Numbered from the stretch's first letter, positions 7,900 to 16,088 are shown. The stretch is 64,000 nt of DNA from Tenacibaculum holothuriorum (GCF_002120225.1 NZ_LAPZ01000005.1:62001-126000), one strand, 5' to 3'. Numbers and translations: made by a program. The notes: generated by a model from the letters alone, not told the origin.

Positions 7900-8676
7900 T
7901 TATAATGATTTTGTTCTTCCTCCGTCTACAGGAACATTAATTCCGTTAATAAAACTTGCTTTTTCACTTGCTAAAAACACCACTGCATTTGCTATTTCTT
8001 CAGGCTGAGCAAATCGTTTGGCAGGTGATGCGTTTTTCATTGCCTCAGCAACCTCTTCAACAGACTTTCCTGTCTTTTTAGCTTTATTATTGATTATTTC
8101 ATTTAAACGCTCCGTTCCTGTTGCTCCAGGCAATACATTATTTACCGTTATACTATACTGTCCTAATTCATTTGCCAATGTTTTTGACCAATTAGCTACA
8201 GCGCCACGAATGGTATTTGACACCCCCAAACCATCTAAAGGTTGTTTTACCGAAGTAGATATTACATTGATAACCCTTCCATACCCTGCTTCTTTCATGA
8301 ATGGTACCAATGCTTGCACCAATACATGATTACATTTTAAATGTTGTGTAAAAGCTTTTTCAAACTCATCTAATTGTGCATTAAAAACTGGTCCGCCTGC
8401 AGGTCCTCCAGTATTGTTTACTAGAATATGAAAGTTCAAATTAGACGCTTCTATTTTCTCTTTTAATTCTAATGGATTAGAGAAATCGGCAATGATATAA
8501 TCATGACGTTGTCCGTTATTTGGCAATTCAGCTAAAACTGCTTTTAGCTTTTCTTCATTTCGAGCTATTAATGTAACATTTGCTCCTTCTTCTGCTAATT
8601 GAATGGCAGATGCTTTCCCTATTCCTTGTGTACTACCACAAACTAATGCGTTTTTATCTTGTAATCCTAAATTCAT
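7900..8676 (-). CDS. Atypical short-chain dehydrogenase/reductase lacking the YxxxK motif
   Basis: A 258-residue SDR-fold protein. The nucleotide-binding loop is CGSTQGIG rather than TGxxxGIG, and the NNAG motif is NNTGGPAGG. At the expected catalytic site the sequence is LGVSNTIRGAVANWSKTL, so the usual Tyr and Lys of YxxxK are Ser and Arg. The C-terminal FINGINVPVDGG is standard for SDRs. A subgroup of beta-ketoacyl-reductase-like SDRs with imperfect motifs is known. Its place between the dioxygenase and aldehyde dehydrogenase genes suggests a role in the pathway, possibly reduction of an aminomuconate-derived intermediate, but this is inferred from position only. Confidence 0.85.
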   Translation of the reverse strand: MNLGLQDKNALVCGSTQGIGKASAIQLAEEGANVTLIARNEEKLKAVLAELPNNGQRHDYIIADFSNPLELKEKIEASNLNFHILVNNTGGPAGGPVFNAQLDEFEKAFTQHLKCNHVLVQALVPFMKEAGYGRVINVISTSVKQPLDGLGVSNTIRGAVANWSKTLANELGQYSITVNNVLPGATGTERLNEIINNKAKKTGKSVEEVAEAMKNASPAKRFAQPEEIANAVVFLASEKASFINGINVPVDGGRTKSL

Positions 8677-8683
8677 TTACTTT

Positions 8684-8878
8684 TTATTTAATAATAATTC
8701 TAAGTACTCTAAATATCACTATAAGAACTATCAATCCTATAATTATTTGAGCTAATGGGTTTACCATTCTCTTTTTAGGTAAATTATTTTCCTTCTCGAA
8801 TTTTCTTCTTTTCTTTTTTCTTCTCCAAAAAAGTATATCATTTATAACCACCAATACTTCTCCTATTAAATCTAGCAC
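8684..8878 (-). CDS. Small membrane protein of unknown function
   Basis: A 64-residue protein with a hydrophobic N-terminus (MLDLIGEVLVVINDILFW), a strongly basic centre (RRKKKRRKFEKE) and a C-terminal hydrophobic helix (PLAQIIIGLIVLIVIFRVL). It fits between the SDR and aldehyde dehydrogenase genes with gaps of 7 and 9 bases and the same orientation, which supports it being a real gene. No function is recognised. Confidence 0.65.
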   Translation of the reverse strand: MLDLIGEVLVVINDILFWRRKKKRRKFEKENNLPKKRMVNPLAQIIIGLIVLIVIFRVLRIIIK

Positions 8879-8887
8879 AACTAAAAA

Positions 8888-10327
8888 CTAATATTTAATA
8901 CATATATTTTTGGGTTCTGTAAAAAAGCGTAATGCTTCAAAACCTCCTTCTCTTCCTACACCACTGCCTTTTTGTCCACCAAATGGTGTTCTTAAATCTC
9001 GTAACAACCATGTATTTACCCAAACAATTCCAGCGTGTAATTGTTTACTTAATCTCATGGTTCTATTCAGGTTATTAGTCCATAAGGTTGATGACAAACC
9101 ATATTTTACATCATTTGCCATTGCTAAAACTTCTTCCTCCGTTTTAAATGACATAATTGTAACCACTGGTCCAAATATTTCTTCTTGATTGAGTTTACAG
9201 CCATTACTTTGTACTTCAATAATTGTTGGTTGTAAATAATATCCTTCTTCGGAATTATCAACTATGACTCTATTACCTCCATACAATACCTTTCCTCCTT
9301 CTTCTTCAGCTATTTCTATATACGATTGTACTTTTTCTAAATGTGGTTTAGATACTAAAGCTCCTACATTTGTATCTTTATCAAACGGATTTCCAACTTT
9401 TAATTCTGATACTTTTTGAACAAAATCTTTCTTGAATTGTTCATAGATACTTTCTTCTACGAAAATTCTACTCCCGCATAAACAAATTTGTCCTTGATTA
9501 GCAAATGAAGAACGTACTGTAGTAGCAAGCATTTTATCATAATCACAATCGGCAAAAATGATATTCGGATTCTTTCCTCCTAATTCTAAAGAAAGCTTTT
9601 TAAACATTGGAGCCGCTACACGAGCTATATGAGCTCCTGTTGTAGTTCCTCCTGTAAATGATATCGCTTTAATATCTGGGTGTTCAACAATTGCTTGTCC
9701 GGTTGTTCCTCCTAAACCATGTACGATATTTAATACTCCTTTTGGGAGTCCTGCTTCATTACATATTTCTCCTAATAAAAAGGCCGTCATTGGAGTTACT
9801 TCGCTTGGTTTTGCAACAACACAATTCCCTGCTGCAATAGCAGGTGCTATTTTCCAAGTAAATAAATACAACGGTAAATTCCATGGAGAGATACAACCTA
9901 CAACTCCAATTGGCTGACGTAATGTAAAATTCATTGCATCTAAACCTACACTTTCATGGGCTTCTGAAGAAAACTGTGTGATAGCGTTGGCAAAAAACTG
10001 AAAATTAGATGATGCTCTTGGGATATCGATAACGGTTGCTAAACTCAATGGTTTCCCATTGTCTTTAGATTCTGCCTCTGCTAATTCAGGTAGCTTATCT
10101 TGAATTAGCTTAGCTATTTTAGACATAATCTTACTTCTTTCTTCCAAAGAAGTATTTGACCAAACCAGAAAAGCTTCTTTGGCTGCTTGGTATGCCAATT
10201 CTACATCTTCAGTAGCAGAGTTAGGAATTTGTCCATACACTTCTCCAATAGATGGATTATAATTATCAATCCAATTGTTAGAAACTGGATTTAAAAATTC
10301 TCCGTTTATATAATTTTGGATTTTCAT
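8888..10327 (-). CDS. nbaE: Aldehyde dehydrogenase, probable 2-aminomuconate 6-semialdehyde dehydrogenase
   Basis: A 479-residue NAD(P)-dependent aldehyde dehydrogenase. Family motifs are complete: SPWNLPLYLFTWKIAPA with the catalytic Asn, FTGGTTTG for cofactor binding, LELGGKNPNI with the general-base Glu, and NQGQICLCGSRI with the nucleophilic Cys. The closest functional match by context is the AmnC/NbaE/ALDH8 type enzyme that oxidises 2-aminomuconate semialdehyde to 2-aminomuconate, because ACMSD and the aminomuconate deaminase are in the same run of genes. Its start codon abuts the stop of the DUF6090 gene (10327/10328). Confidence 0.9.
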   Translation of the reverse strand: MKIQNYINGEFLNPVSNNWIDNYNPSIGEVYGQIPNSATEDVELAYQAAKEAFLVWSNTSLEERSKIMSKIAKLIQDKLPELAEAESKDNGKPLSLATVIDIPRASSNFQFFANAITQFSSEAHESVGLDAMNFTLRQPIGVVGCISPWNLPLYLFTWKIAPAIAAGNCVVAKPSEVTPMTAFLLGEICNEAGLPKGVLNIVHGLGGTTGQAIVEHPDIKAISFTGGTTTGAHIARVAAPMFKKLSLELGGKNPNIIFADCDYDKMLATTVRSSFANQGQICLCGSRIFVEESIYEQFKKDFVQKVSELKVGNPFDKDTNVGALVSKPHLEKVQSYIEIAEEEGGKVLYGGNRVIVDNSEEGYYLQPTIIEVQSNGCKLNQEEIFGPVVTIMSFKTEEEVLAMANDVKYGLSSTLWTNNLNRTMRLSKQLHAGIVWVNTWLLRDLRTPFGGQKGSGVGREGGFEALRFFTEPKNICIKY

Positions 10328-11077
10328 TTAATTATCAATTTTATCTGTTTCAGTTAATTTGATAATGCTATTTATCATATCAATAATTCCCTCTGAATTA
10401 GCAGTATCAATCATATTTTTTAAATCTCCTACTCTATGATATGTAAAATTTCTATATTCTTTACTAAACAAAGCTTTCACACTTTGAGGATCATTGTCTA
10501 AATCTGGTTCAAAAGTACTTCTAGCCCAAGGACCATATTCTTCATATAAAAATTTTACAGCTAATTGTTCTTCTTCTAAATAATCTCCTAAAACGTCTTT
10601 CCATGAAATTAAATTTCTTCTCAAAGTATCGTTAGTAATCAAATCAAAAGAAGAAGAGTTTAAAAGAGCTTCTACGGTTCCGTTTTTAGGATTGAAAGAT
10701 TTATTCCTCCATACTAAATCGATATAATATCCAATGCTGTCTGCCACGTGTCTATTAGATTCGTTTCTTTTTGGATTTTCAAAATCAAAAAGCGTCAGAA
10801 TCTTTGATAATCTTTCCCCTGCATGCAAGCTTACCTCATTATACTTAATAATAGAGTCTAATTGTGCTTTATTGGATTTAAAATCGAGGTTTATTTCTTT
10901 TAGAAAAGCAAGTTCTTTTTTTCGTTCTTTAGCTCGCTCATTATTATTGTTAATTTGTAGAGCTATTAGAATACCTATCACTACTAAAAAAATTTCTCCT
11001 ACTGCATAGGTAAGATAACTTTTTACCTTTCCTTCTTTTAGTAATTCTTTTCTTATTCTTCTAAAAAACTTTATCAT
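10328..11077 (-). CDS. DUF6090 family membrane-anchored protein
   Basis: A 249-residue protein beginning with a basic segment (MIKFFRRIRKELLKEGK) and one conserved hydrophobic helix (YAVGEIFLVVIGILIALQIN) followed by NNNERAKERKKE. This N-terminus is characteristic of the DUF6090 family common in flavobacteria. The rest is hydrophilic and partly helical, probably outside the cytoplasm. No enzymatic motif is visible. It is wedged between the deaminase gene (1-base gap) and the aldehyde dehydrogenase gene (no gap), so it is co-translated with pathway genes, but no role is known. Confidence 0.8.
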   Translation of the reverse strand: MIKFFRRIRKELLKEGKVKSYLTYAVGEIFLVVIGILIALQINNNNERAKERKKELAFLKEINLDFKSNKAQLDSIIKYNEVSLHAGERLSKILTLFDFENPKRNESNRHVADSIGYYIDLVWRNKSFNPKNGTVEALLNSSSFDLITNDTLRRNLISWKDVLGDYLEEEQLAVKFLYEEYGPWARSTFEPDLDNDPQSVKALFSKEYRNFTYHRVGDLKNMIDTANSEGIIDMINSIIKLTETDKIDN

Positions 11078-11078
11078 T

Positions 11079-11492
11079 CTAGTCTTGTTTTTTATACGCT
11101 ACTACTTTTATCTCAATCAATAAATGAGGATGTGGCAACTGATGTACTGCCACAGTAGTTCTTGTTGGGCCATTATAATCGAAATATTCGGCGTACACTT
11201 GATTATAACCTCCAAAATCATTCATATTTACCAAAAACGAGGTTACATCTACAATATCAGATAAATCGGCTCCTACTTCTTGTAAGATATCTCTAATATT
11301 CTCTATTACAGCCTTTGTTTGTTTTTTAATATCCAAGTTGGTTGTTCCAAATTCATCCACCTCAACTCCTTCAAAAGAATTATCAGGTCTACGAGAACTT
11401 GTTCCAGATACATATATAAAATCTCCTACTTGTTTTACATGCGGAAATTTCCCTCTTGGTATTGCTTTTCCTTTGATTACTTTACTGTCCAT
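11079..11492 (-). CDS. amnD: RidA-family 2-aminomuconate deaminase
   Basis: A 137-residue protein of the YjgF/YER057c/UK114 (RidA) fold. The sequence [16 protein letters not shown], then [39 protein letters not shown] and [20 protein letters not shown], resembles the AmnD/NbaF 2-aminomuconate deaminases of pseudomonads more than generic RidA; this comparison is from memory. AmnD converts 2-aminomuconate to 4-oxalocrotonate with ammonia release. Position between the kmo and aldehyde dehydrogenase genes supports this assignment. The later 4-oxalocrotonate pathway genes are not in the window. Confidence 0.88.
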   Translation of the reverse strand: MDSKVIKGKAIPRGKFPHVKQVGDFIYVSGTSSRRPDNSFEGVEVDEFGTTNLDIKKQTKAVIENIRDILQEVGADLSDIVDVTSFLVNMNDFGGYNQVYAEYFDYNGPTRTTVAVHQLPHPHLLIEIKVVAYKKQD

Positions 11493-11505
11493 AATGTTAT
11501 TTTAA

Positions 11506-11580
11506 CGTCATTGCGAAACTTATTAAAGTTGAAGCAATCTTTTAAAAAATTACTTCGTCGCTTTACTCCTCGTAATGACG
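11506..11580. repeat. Short palindromic repeat element (CGTCATTGCGA family)
   Basis: A 75-bp imperfect palindrome between the DUF1697 gene and the deaminase gene. The ends are CGTCATTGCGA (11506-11516) and TCGTAATGACG (11570-11580), with one mismatch. An inner inverted pair, GAAGCAATCTTTT and AAAAAATTACTTC, differs at two G-to-A positions, which would still pair as G:U in RNA. Intergenic elements with GTCATTGCGA ends and GAAGCAATC interiors are common dispersed repeats in Bacteroidota genomes, as I recall. It may act as a hairpin or weak terminator inside the operon. No second copy was noticed in this window. Confidence 0.65.
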
Positions 11581-11583
11581 ATT

Positions 11584-12108
11584 TTAATTTTTCGTTGCCA
11601 ATTCTAACAACTTTATTGTTGTTTTATAATTTCTTGTAGTAGCTATTACAGCTAACTTCTTTTCAATGGTGTTGTTTGTTAGTTTTGTTTTCCCAAATCC
11701 AGATGAACAATATAAATAGACCATATCATCTTCTATTTTATATTGATCATCATTAATTCCTTTCACCTCTATCTCTTTTTGAGCAGGGACCTTATTTAAA
11801 AATGAAAATGCTACTATTTTTTCATTTTCTATTGGAAAAGGATATTTATCAATCGTTTTTTTCCATTCTTCAGGTGTTCTTGCTAACACGGGAATATCAA
11901 ACCCAAACTTCTCTTTGATACTCAAATGAATTTTACTGCAAACTTCAATTTTTGATTCATTAGCATCTAAAACAATGTTTCCACTTTGAATATAAGTTTG
12001 TACATTTTGAAAACCTAAAGTATTTAACACCTCTCTAAGTTCTGCCATGGGGATTTTATTTTTCCCAGACACATTAATTCCTCTAAGTAAAACGATATAC
12101 TTATTCAT
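11584..12108 (-). CDS. DUF1697 domain-containing protein
   Basis: A 174-residue protein with the DUF1697 start KYIVLLRGINVSGKNKIPM and the motif VQTYIQSGNIVL, then ARTPEEWKKTIDKYPF. The family is widespread and of unknown function. Its ATG overlaps the TAA of kmo by one base (TAATG), indicating coupled translation with kmo. DUF1697 genes are usually stand-alone, so its insertion here may be incidental, but its expression should follow the pathway genes. Confidence 0.85.
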   Translation of the reverse strand: MNKYIVLLRGINVSGKNKIPMAELREVLNTLGFQNVQTYIQSGNIVLDANESKIEVCSKIHLSIKEKFGFDIPVLARTPEEWKKTIDKYPFPIENEKIVAFSFLNKVPAQKEIEVKGINDDQYKIEDDMVYLYCSSGFGKTKLTNNTIEKKLAVIATTRNYKTTIKLLELATKN

Positions 12109-13520
12109 TATTTCAGTCCCGCTACTTTATCTTCCTCTAAAATCTCATTCGTTTCTTCTTGCACTTTCCTTAACACCAACTTTAATTCTTCCTTTGTCAT
12201 ATCTAAAGAAGTTGTTACTTCCTTATCTGCAATAAGGTTTAATAATGCTTTATCTTGTGCTCTTCCCTTTTTCATTGCTCTCGCATATGGAATTTCTTCA
12301 TTAAAAGTTACCATTGAGTATTTAGAAAAATATTTCGTTGGGAAATTACTTTCTAGATCCATTTCAATCTTTCGTTTTTGCTTAAACAAAGGATTTGCCA
12401 CATGGTCTCGCATTTCATAATAATTATCAATTGCTAAATCAGCAATAGCATCTGTATCTTCTTTTCTTGCATTTTGATATACCAAAAATATCTTTTCCCA
12501 ATCTCCTTCGTGAGCGTCTAAAATGGCATCAAAAACAGTAACATCTTCAAAAGAAGCATTCATCCCTTGTCCATAAAAAGGAACTATGGCATGTGCTGCA
12601 TCTCCCATTAACATTGTTTTGTTTTGATACATCCATGGAGAACACTTTACGGTTCCAAGCGCTCCAGTTGGATTGTTAAAAAACTCATCTTTTATATTAG
12701 GTATCAATGCTAGTGCATCTGGAAATTCGTTCTCAAAAAAGCTAGTAATCTTTTCTTCGGAAGTTAAGTTATTAAAGTTATACTCACCTTCATCATAACT
12801 TAAGAATAGTGTTACCGTAAAACTTCCATCTAAATTTGGTAAGGCTATTAACATATATTGTCCACGTGGCCAAATATGTAAATGATCTTTACTTATTTGA
12901 TGATTTCCAACTTTGTCAGCTGGAATTTCTAATTCTTTATAGCCATGTGTTAAATAGTTCTGAGAATAACTAAACAAGAATTTCTTTTCTAAATAATAAC
13001 TCTTTCTCAATACTGATCCTGCTCCGTCTGTTCCAAAAACAACATCTGCGTCTACAGAAAAATCTTCTTCGGTTGTATAACTCTTAAAATGAGCGATCGT
13101 ATTCTCAATATCTACTGAAGTACATTTTGTATTGAAATGAATAGTTACATTTTCATGTTTTTCAGCTTCCGTAAGTAAAATTCCATTTAAGTCTCCTCTT
13201 GAAATTGAATTGATATATTCATTTTCTCTTCCTGAATAATTAGAAGCAAAGGTGTTTCCTTCTTTATCATGGATTAATCGTCCATACATAGGAATACAAA
13301 TCTCTCTAGCCTTTTCTTCAACACCTGCCAGTCTCAATGCTTTAAAACCTCTATCTGATAAGGCTAAGTTTATTGAACGTCCAGCAGAAATATCAGTAGT
13401 TCTTAAATCTGGTCTACTTTCATACACCGAAACCTTATATCCTCTTTGCGCTAAACGTAATGCTAATAAACTTCCGCACAATCCAGCTCCTATGATTACT
13501 ATATTATCTTTTTTACTCAT
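12108..13520 (-). CDS. kmo: Kynurenine 3-monooxygenase
   Basis: A 470-residue FAD-dependent hydroxylase that converts L-kynurenine to 3-hydroxykynurenine with NADPH and oxygen. The FAD dinucleotide motif GAGLCGSLLALRLAQRGY is near residue 10, the DG motif region is VVFGTDGAG, and the second FAD motif is LMGDAAHAIVPFYGQGMNAS, a pattern shared with eukaryotic KMO. It is transcribed leftward, 6 bases after a small hypothetical gene and overlapping the DUF1697 gene. It lacks a clear C-terminal membrane helix, unlike mitochondrial KMO. Confidence 0.95.
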   Translation of the reverse strand: MSKKDNIVIIGAGLCGSLLALRLAQRGYKVSVYESRPDLRTTDISAGRSINLALSDRGFKALRLAGVEEKAREICIPMYGRLIHDKEGNTFASNYSGRENEYINSISRGDLNGILLTEAEKHENVTIHFNTKCTSVDIENTIAHFKSYTTEEDFSVDADVVFGTDGAGSVLRKSYYLEKKFLFSYSQNYLTHGYKELEIPADKVGNHQISKDHLHIWPRGQYMLIALPNLDGSFTVTLFLSYDEGEYNFNNLTSEEKITSFFENEFPDALALIPNIKDEFFNNPTGALGTVKCSPWMYQNKTMLMGDAAHAIVPFYGQGMNASFEDVTVFDAILDAHEGDWEKIFLVYQNARKEDTDAIADLAIDNYYEMRDHVANPLFKQKRKIEMDLESNFPTKYFSKYSMVTFNEEIPYARAMKKGRAQDKALLNLIADKEVTTSLDMTKEELKLVLRKVQEETNEILEEDKVAGLK

Positions 13521-13526
13521 ATTCTT

Positions 13527-13874
13527 TTATAAAAGTTCTTTCTCGAAAAATGAATTTGATATTCCTAAAACTGTAATTTGAAATCCTTCCTCATTCATTC
13601 CTTCAAGATTACATCCAATTTCACTTTCTATTTCTATATTATTAGATGTTTTAAAAATTTTAAAGTTTGAAATATTTCTTGTACTTATTAGTTTTTGATT
13701 GTTATCATCAAAATTTATTTCAATATCATTCTCAATACAGAACTTTTTGATAAAATCATAATCAAACTCTTTATTAATTATATTAATCTTTCCAAAAGCT
13801 ACCCCCATTGAAGAGTCTCGATTCTCCAGTTTGGTAGTTCCAATCTTAATTTCATCTAGAAAAACTGAAAACAT
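13527..13874 (-). CDS. Hypothetical protein between kynU and kmo
   Basis: A 115-residue acidic, probably soluble protein that I do not recognise. It begins MFSVFLDEIKIGTTKLENRD, contains a segment FDYDFIKKFCIENDIEINFD, and ends FQITVLGISNSFFEKELL. No signal peptide, membrane helix or catalytic motif is visible. Its ATG overlaps the kynU TAA by one base (TAATG) and its stop is 6 bases before kmo, so it is translated with the pathway enzymes. Lower identity of its style to enzymes suggests a later insertion or an accessory factor; function unknown. Confidence 0.75.
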   Translation of the reverse strand: MFSVFLDEIKIGTTKLENRDSSMGVAFGKINIINKEFDYDFIKKFCIENDIEINFDDNNQKLISTRNISNFKIFKTSNNIEIESEIGCNLEGMNEEGFQITVLGISNSFFEKELL

Positions 13875-15133
13875 TACAATAATCCTTTTAAAACCTCTAC
13901 CATTCTAAATACATCTTCAAAACTATTATACATTGGTACAGGTGCACAACGTATTACATCTGGTTCTCTCCAATCGGTTATTACATTTTTTTCTGTTAGT
14001 TTATGGTGTAAACTTTTATCTGCATTTTTTACTTGAATGGATAATTGACAACCTCTTTCCTTTGGATTACTAGGTGTAATTACCTTAATTCTATCTGTAT
14101 CAATTTGGTTGATTAAAAACTCAAAATATCCTGTTAACCTTTCTGACTTCTCTCTTAAAGCCTTCATTCCTACTTTATCAAACAAATCTAATGATGAACG
14201 TATAGCTGCCATTGACAAAATAGGTGGATTACTTAATTGCCATCCTTCACCTCCTGGCATAACATCAAATGGTTGACGCATATTAAAACGAGTCTCTTTA
14301 TTGTGATTCCACCATCCTGCAAATCGAGGCAATCCTTTATTATATGCATGTTTTTCATGTACAAACAAGCCTGCCAAACTCCCTGGTCCAGAATTCAAAT
14401 ATTTATACGTACACCAAGCAGCAAAATCAACTCCGCTCTCATGTAATTCAGGCGAAATATTTCCTGCTCCATGTGCTAAATCAATTCCCACAAAACAATC
14501 TTTGGCATGTCCTATTTCTGCAATTCTCTTTAAATCTAAGTATTGTCCTGTATAATAATTCACACCTCCTATTAGTAATAAAGCTATTTCATCTCCTTGC
14601 TCTGAAACAATTTGCTCTAAATCTTCTATTCGAAGTAATTCTTCTCCCTCTCTTGGCTTCCATTCTATCAATCCTTCTTCTGGATCGAATCCATGAAATT
14701 TTAATTGTGATTGAACCGCATATCTATCCGAAGGAAAGGCATCTGACTCTATAACAATCTTATATTTAGTTTTTGTAGGTTGGTAAAAAGAAACCATTAA
14801 TAAATGCAGATTGGTTGTAAGTGTATTCATTACAACTACCTCCAAAGGTTTTGCCCCTACAATTGTTGCCATTTTTTCTGTAAGGAATTCATGATAAGGC
14901 ATCCAAGGATTTTTTGCTTCAAAATGTCCTTCAACTCCAAACTTTGCCCAATCATCCAATTCTTGTTGAATATATTGTTGTGTTTGTTTTGGTTGTAACC
15001 CTAATGAGTTTCCTGTAAAGTACAACCAATCATTGCCTTCTTTATCTTTTGGGATATGAAATTGATCTCTTAAATAACTTAGTTGATCTTCTTTATCAAG
15101 TTGTTGTGCGTATTCTAACGTTGCTTTATACAT
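13874..15133 (-). CDS. kynU: Kynureninase
   Basis: A 419-residue PLP enzyme that cleaves 3-hydroxykynurenine (or kynurenine) to 3-hydroxyanthranilate (or anthranilate) and alanine. Family motifs include YFTGNSLGLQPKQ near the N-terminus, VVMNTLTTNLHLLM, the PLP Asp region VGIDLAHGAGN, and the Schiff-base Lys in WCTYKYLNSGPGSLAGLFVH. It is the first gene of the leftward kynurenine run. The 149-bp region to the divergent IclR regulator holds a palindromic operator candidate and a TATCTTTA box (complement of 15171-15178) that is close to the TAnnTTTG consensus. Confidence 0.95.
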   Translation of the reverse strand: MYKATLEYAQQLDKEDQLSYLRDQFHIPKDKEGNDWLYFTGNSLGLQPKQTQQYIQQELDDWAKFGVEGHFEAKNPWMPYHEFLTEKMATIVGAKPLEVVVMNTLTTNLHLLMVSFYQPTKTKYKIVIESDAFPSDRYAVQSQLKFHGFDPEEGLIEWKPREGEELLRIEDLEQIVSEQGDEIALLLIGGVNYYTGQYLDLKRIAEIGHAKDCFVGIDLAHGAGNISPELHESGVDFAAWCTYKYLNSGPGSLAGLFVHEKHAYNKGLPRFAGWWNHNKETRFNMRQPFDVMPGGEGWQLSNPPILSMAAIRSSLDLFDKVGMKALREKSERLTGYFEFLINQIDTDRIKVITPSNPKERGCQLSIQVKNADKSLHHKLTEKNVITDWREPDVIRCAPVPMYNSFEDVFRMVEVLKGLL

Positions 15134-15208
15134 GCTACTTTTTATTTCAAAACCTTTTCTAAAAGAACACTAAAGATACTTTATTTCTCGGCAAAATAAA
15201 AGCTAAAG

Positions 15209-15239
15209 CGTTTCACTTTATGAAACGGTGTTTTATAAA
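15209..15239. promoter_or_regulatory. Candidate IclR operator between kynU and the IclR gene
   Basis: Two overlapping palindromes lie in the divergent intergenic region. 15209-15227 is CGTTTCA-CTTTA-TGAAACG with perfect 7-bp arms. 15217-15239 is TTTATGAAAC-GGT-GTTTTATAAA with 9 of 10 positions matching. The second resembles the palindromes bound by IclR-family proteins such as KdgR. The position between the two divergent genes fits control of the kynurenine operon and autoregulation; binding is inferred. Confidence 0.6.
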
Positions 15240-15282
15240 TCTACACATTTTTATTATCTTAGTCAACATATTTTAGAATTTT

Positions 15283-16059
15283 ATGAGTGATCCTGACAAA
15301 AAAGTAAATCAATCTGTGGTAAAGGCTTTTGCTTTACTTGATGCTTTTACCAATGAAAAAACTTCTTGGGGTGTACGTGAATTAGCTTTAAAAACTGGTT
15401 ATAATAAAAGTACAACGTATCGTTTATTAAATACTTTAGCTTCTTTGAATATTGTTCATCAAAACAGTAACGAAAAATACAGTTTAGGTAGCAAACTATT
15501 TGAATTAGGAAATAGAGTAGCTATATACAAGGCAATCACTAAATCAACAAACACTCCTATAAAAAATGTTGCTTTAGAAATTCAGGAAACTGTTTTATTG
15601 AGTATTTTAAAGGAAGATCAGGTTTTTCATATTAATAAAGCGGATAGTTTACATGGTTTAAAAATAAATACTTCTATAGGTTCTTATCAACCAATACACG
15701 CTACCGCTTCGGGCAAACTATTACTCGCTCTTTCTAAAAAGGAAATTCAGAATGATCTTTTAAAAAGAATCCAACTTTCCAAAGCTACACAACATACTAT
15801 TACTAATATAAAAAGCTTAAAAAAAGAATTAGACACAATTAATTCTCAAGGATATGCTCTAGACATTGAAGAGTTTGAATTGGGGTTGGTTAGTATTGCC
15901 ATTCCTATTCGAAATAAATCAGGTACTATTATTGCGACTATAAGTGCGTCTGGACCTTTAAGTAGATTTAGAACTGAAAATATTCCTAATTATATAAATA
16001 TTCTCCAAAAAGGTGTTGTTATAATAGAAGAAGAGTTCAAAGATTTTGACAGTTTATAA
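15283..16059 (+). CDS. IclR-family transcriptional regulator, probable regulator of the kynurenine operon
   Basis: A 258-residue protein. Residues ~8-70 form an IclR-type winged HTH (VVKAFALLDAFTNEKTSWGV ... GYNKSTTYRLLNTLA). Residues ~80-250 form the effector-binding domain, with HATASGKLLLALS and LDIEEFELGLVSIAIPIRN as family marks. It is transcribed away from kynU across a 149-bp region with palindromes. Kynurenine or a downstream metabolite is a likely effector, by context. The well-known proteobacterial KynR is an Lrp/AsnC protein, so an IclR regulator would be a different solution. Confidence 0.9.
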   Translation: MSDPDKKVNQSVVKAFALLDAFTNEKTSWGVRELALKTGYNKSTTYRLLNTLASLNIVHQNSNEKYSLGSKLFELGNRVAIYKAITKSTNTPIKNVALEIQETVLLSILKEDQVFHINKADSLHGLKINTSIGSYQPIHATASGKLLLALSKKEIQNDLLKRIQLSKATQHTITNIKSLKKELDTINSQGYALDIEEFELGLVSIAIPIRNKSGTIIATISASGPLSRFRTENIPNYINILQKGVVIIEEEFKDFDSL

Positions 16060-16062
16060 ATA

Positions 16063-16088
16063 AAAAATCCCACTGATGCGGGATTTTT
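16063..16088. terminator. Bidirectional terminator between IclR and serine biosynthesis genes
   Basis: AAAAATCCC (16063-16071) pairs with GGGATTTTT (16080-16088) around an 8-nt loop, with A and T tracts on both sides. It lies between convergent genes and can serve both. Confidence 0.75.

Noticed and set aside
11319..11639. 106-codon plus-strand frame across the CGTCATTGCGA repeat
   Set aside because: It runs through the deaminase gene in antisense and the palindromic repeat, without any protein-like features.
14344..14754. Long open frame of 136 codons on the plus strand inside kynU
   Set aside because: It is antisense to a clear kynureninase with intact motifs, has no recognisable domain, and its composition is that of an AT-rich shadow frame.
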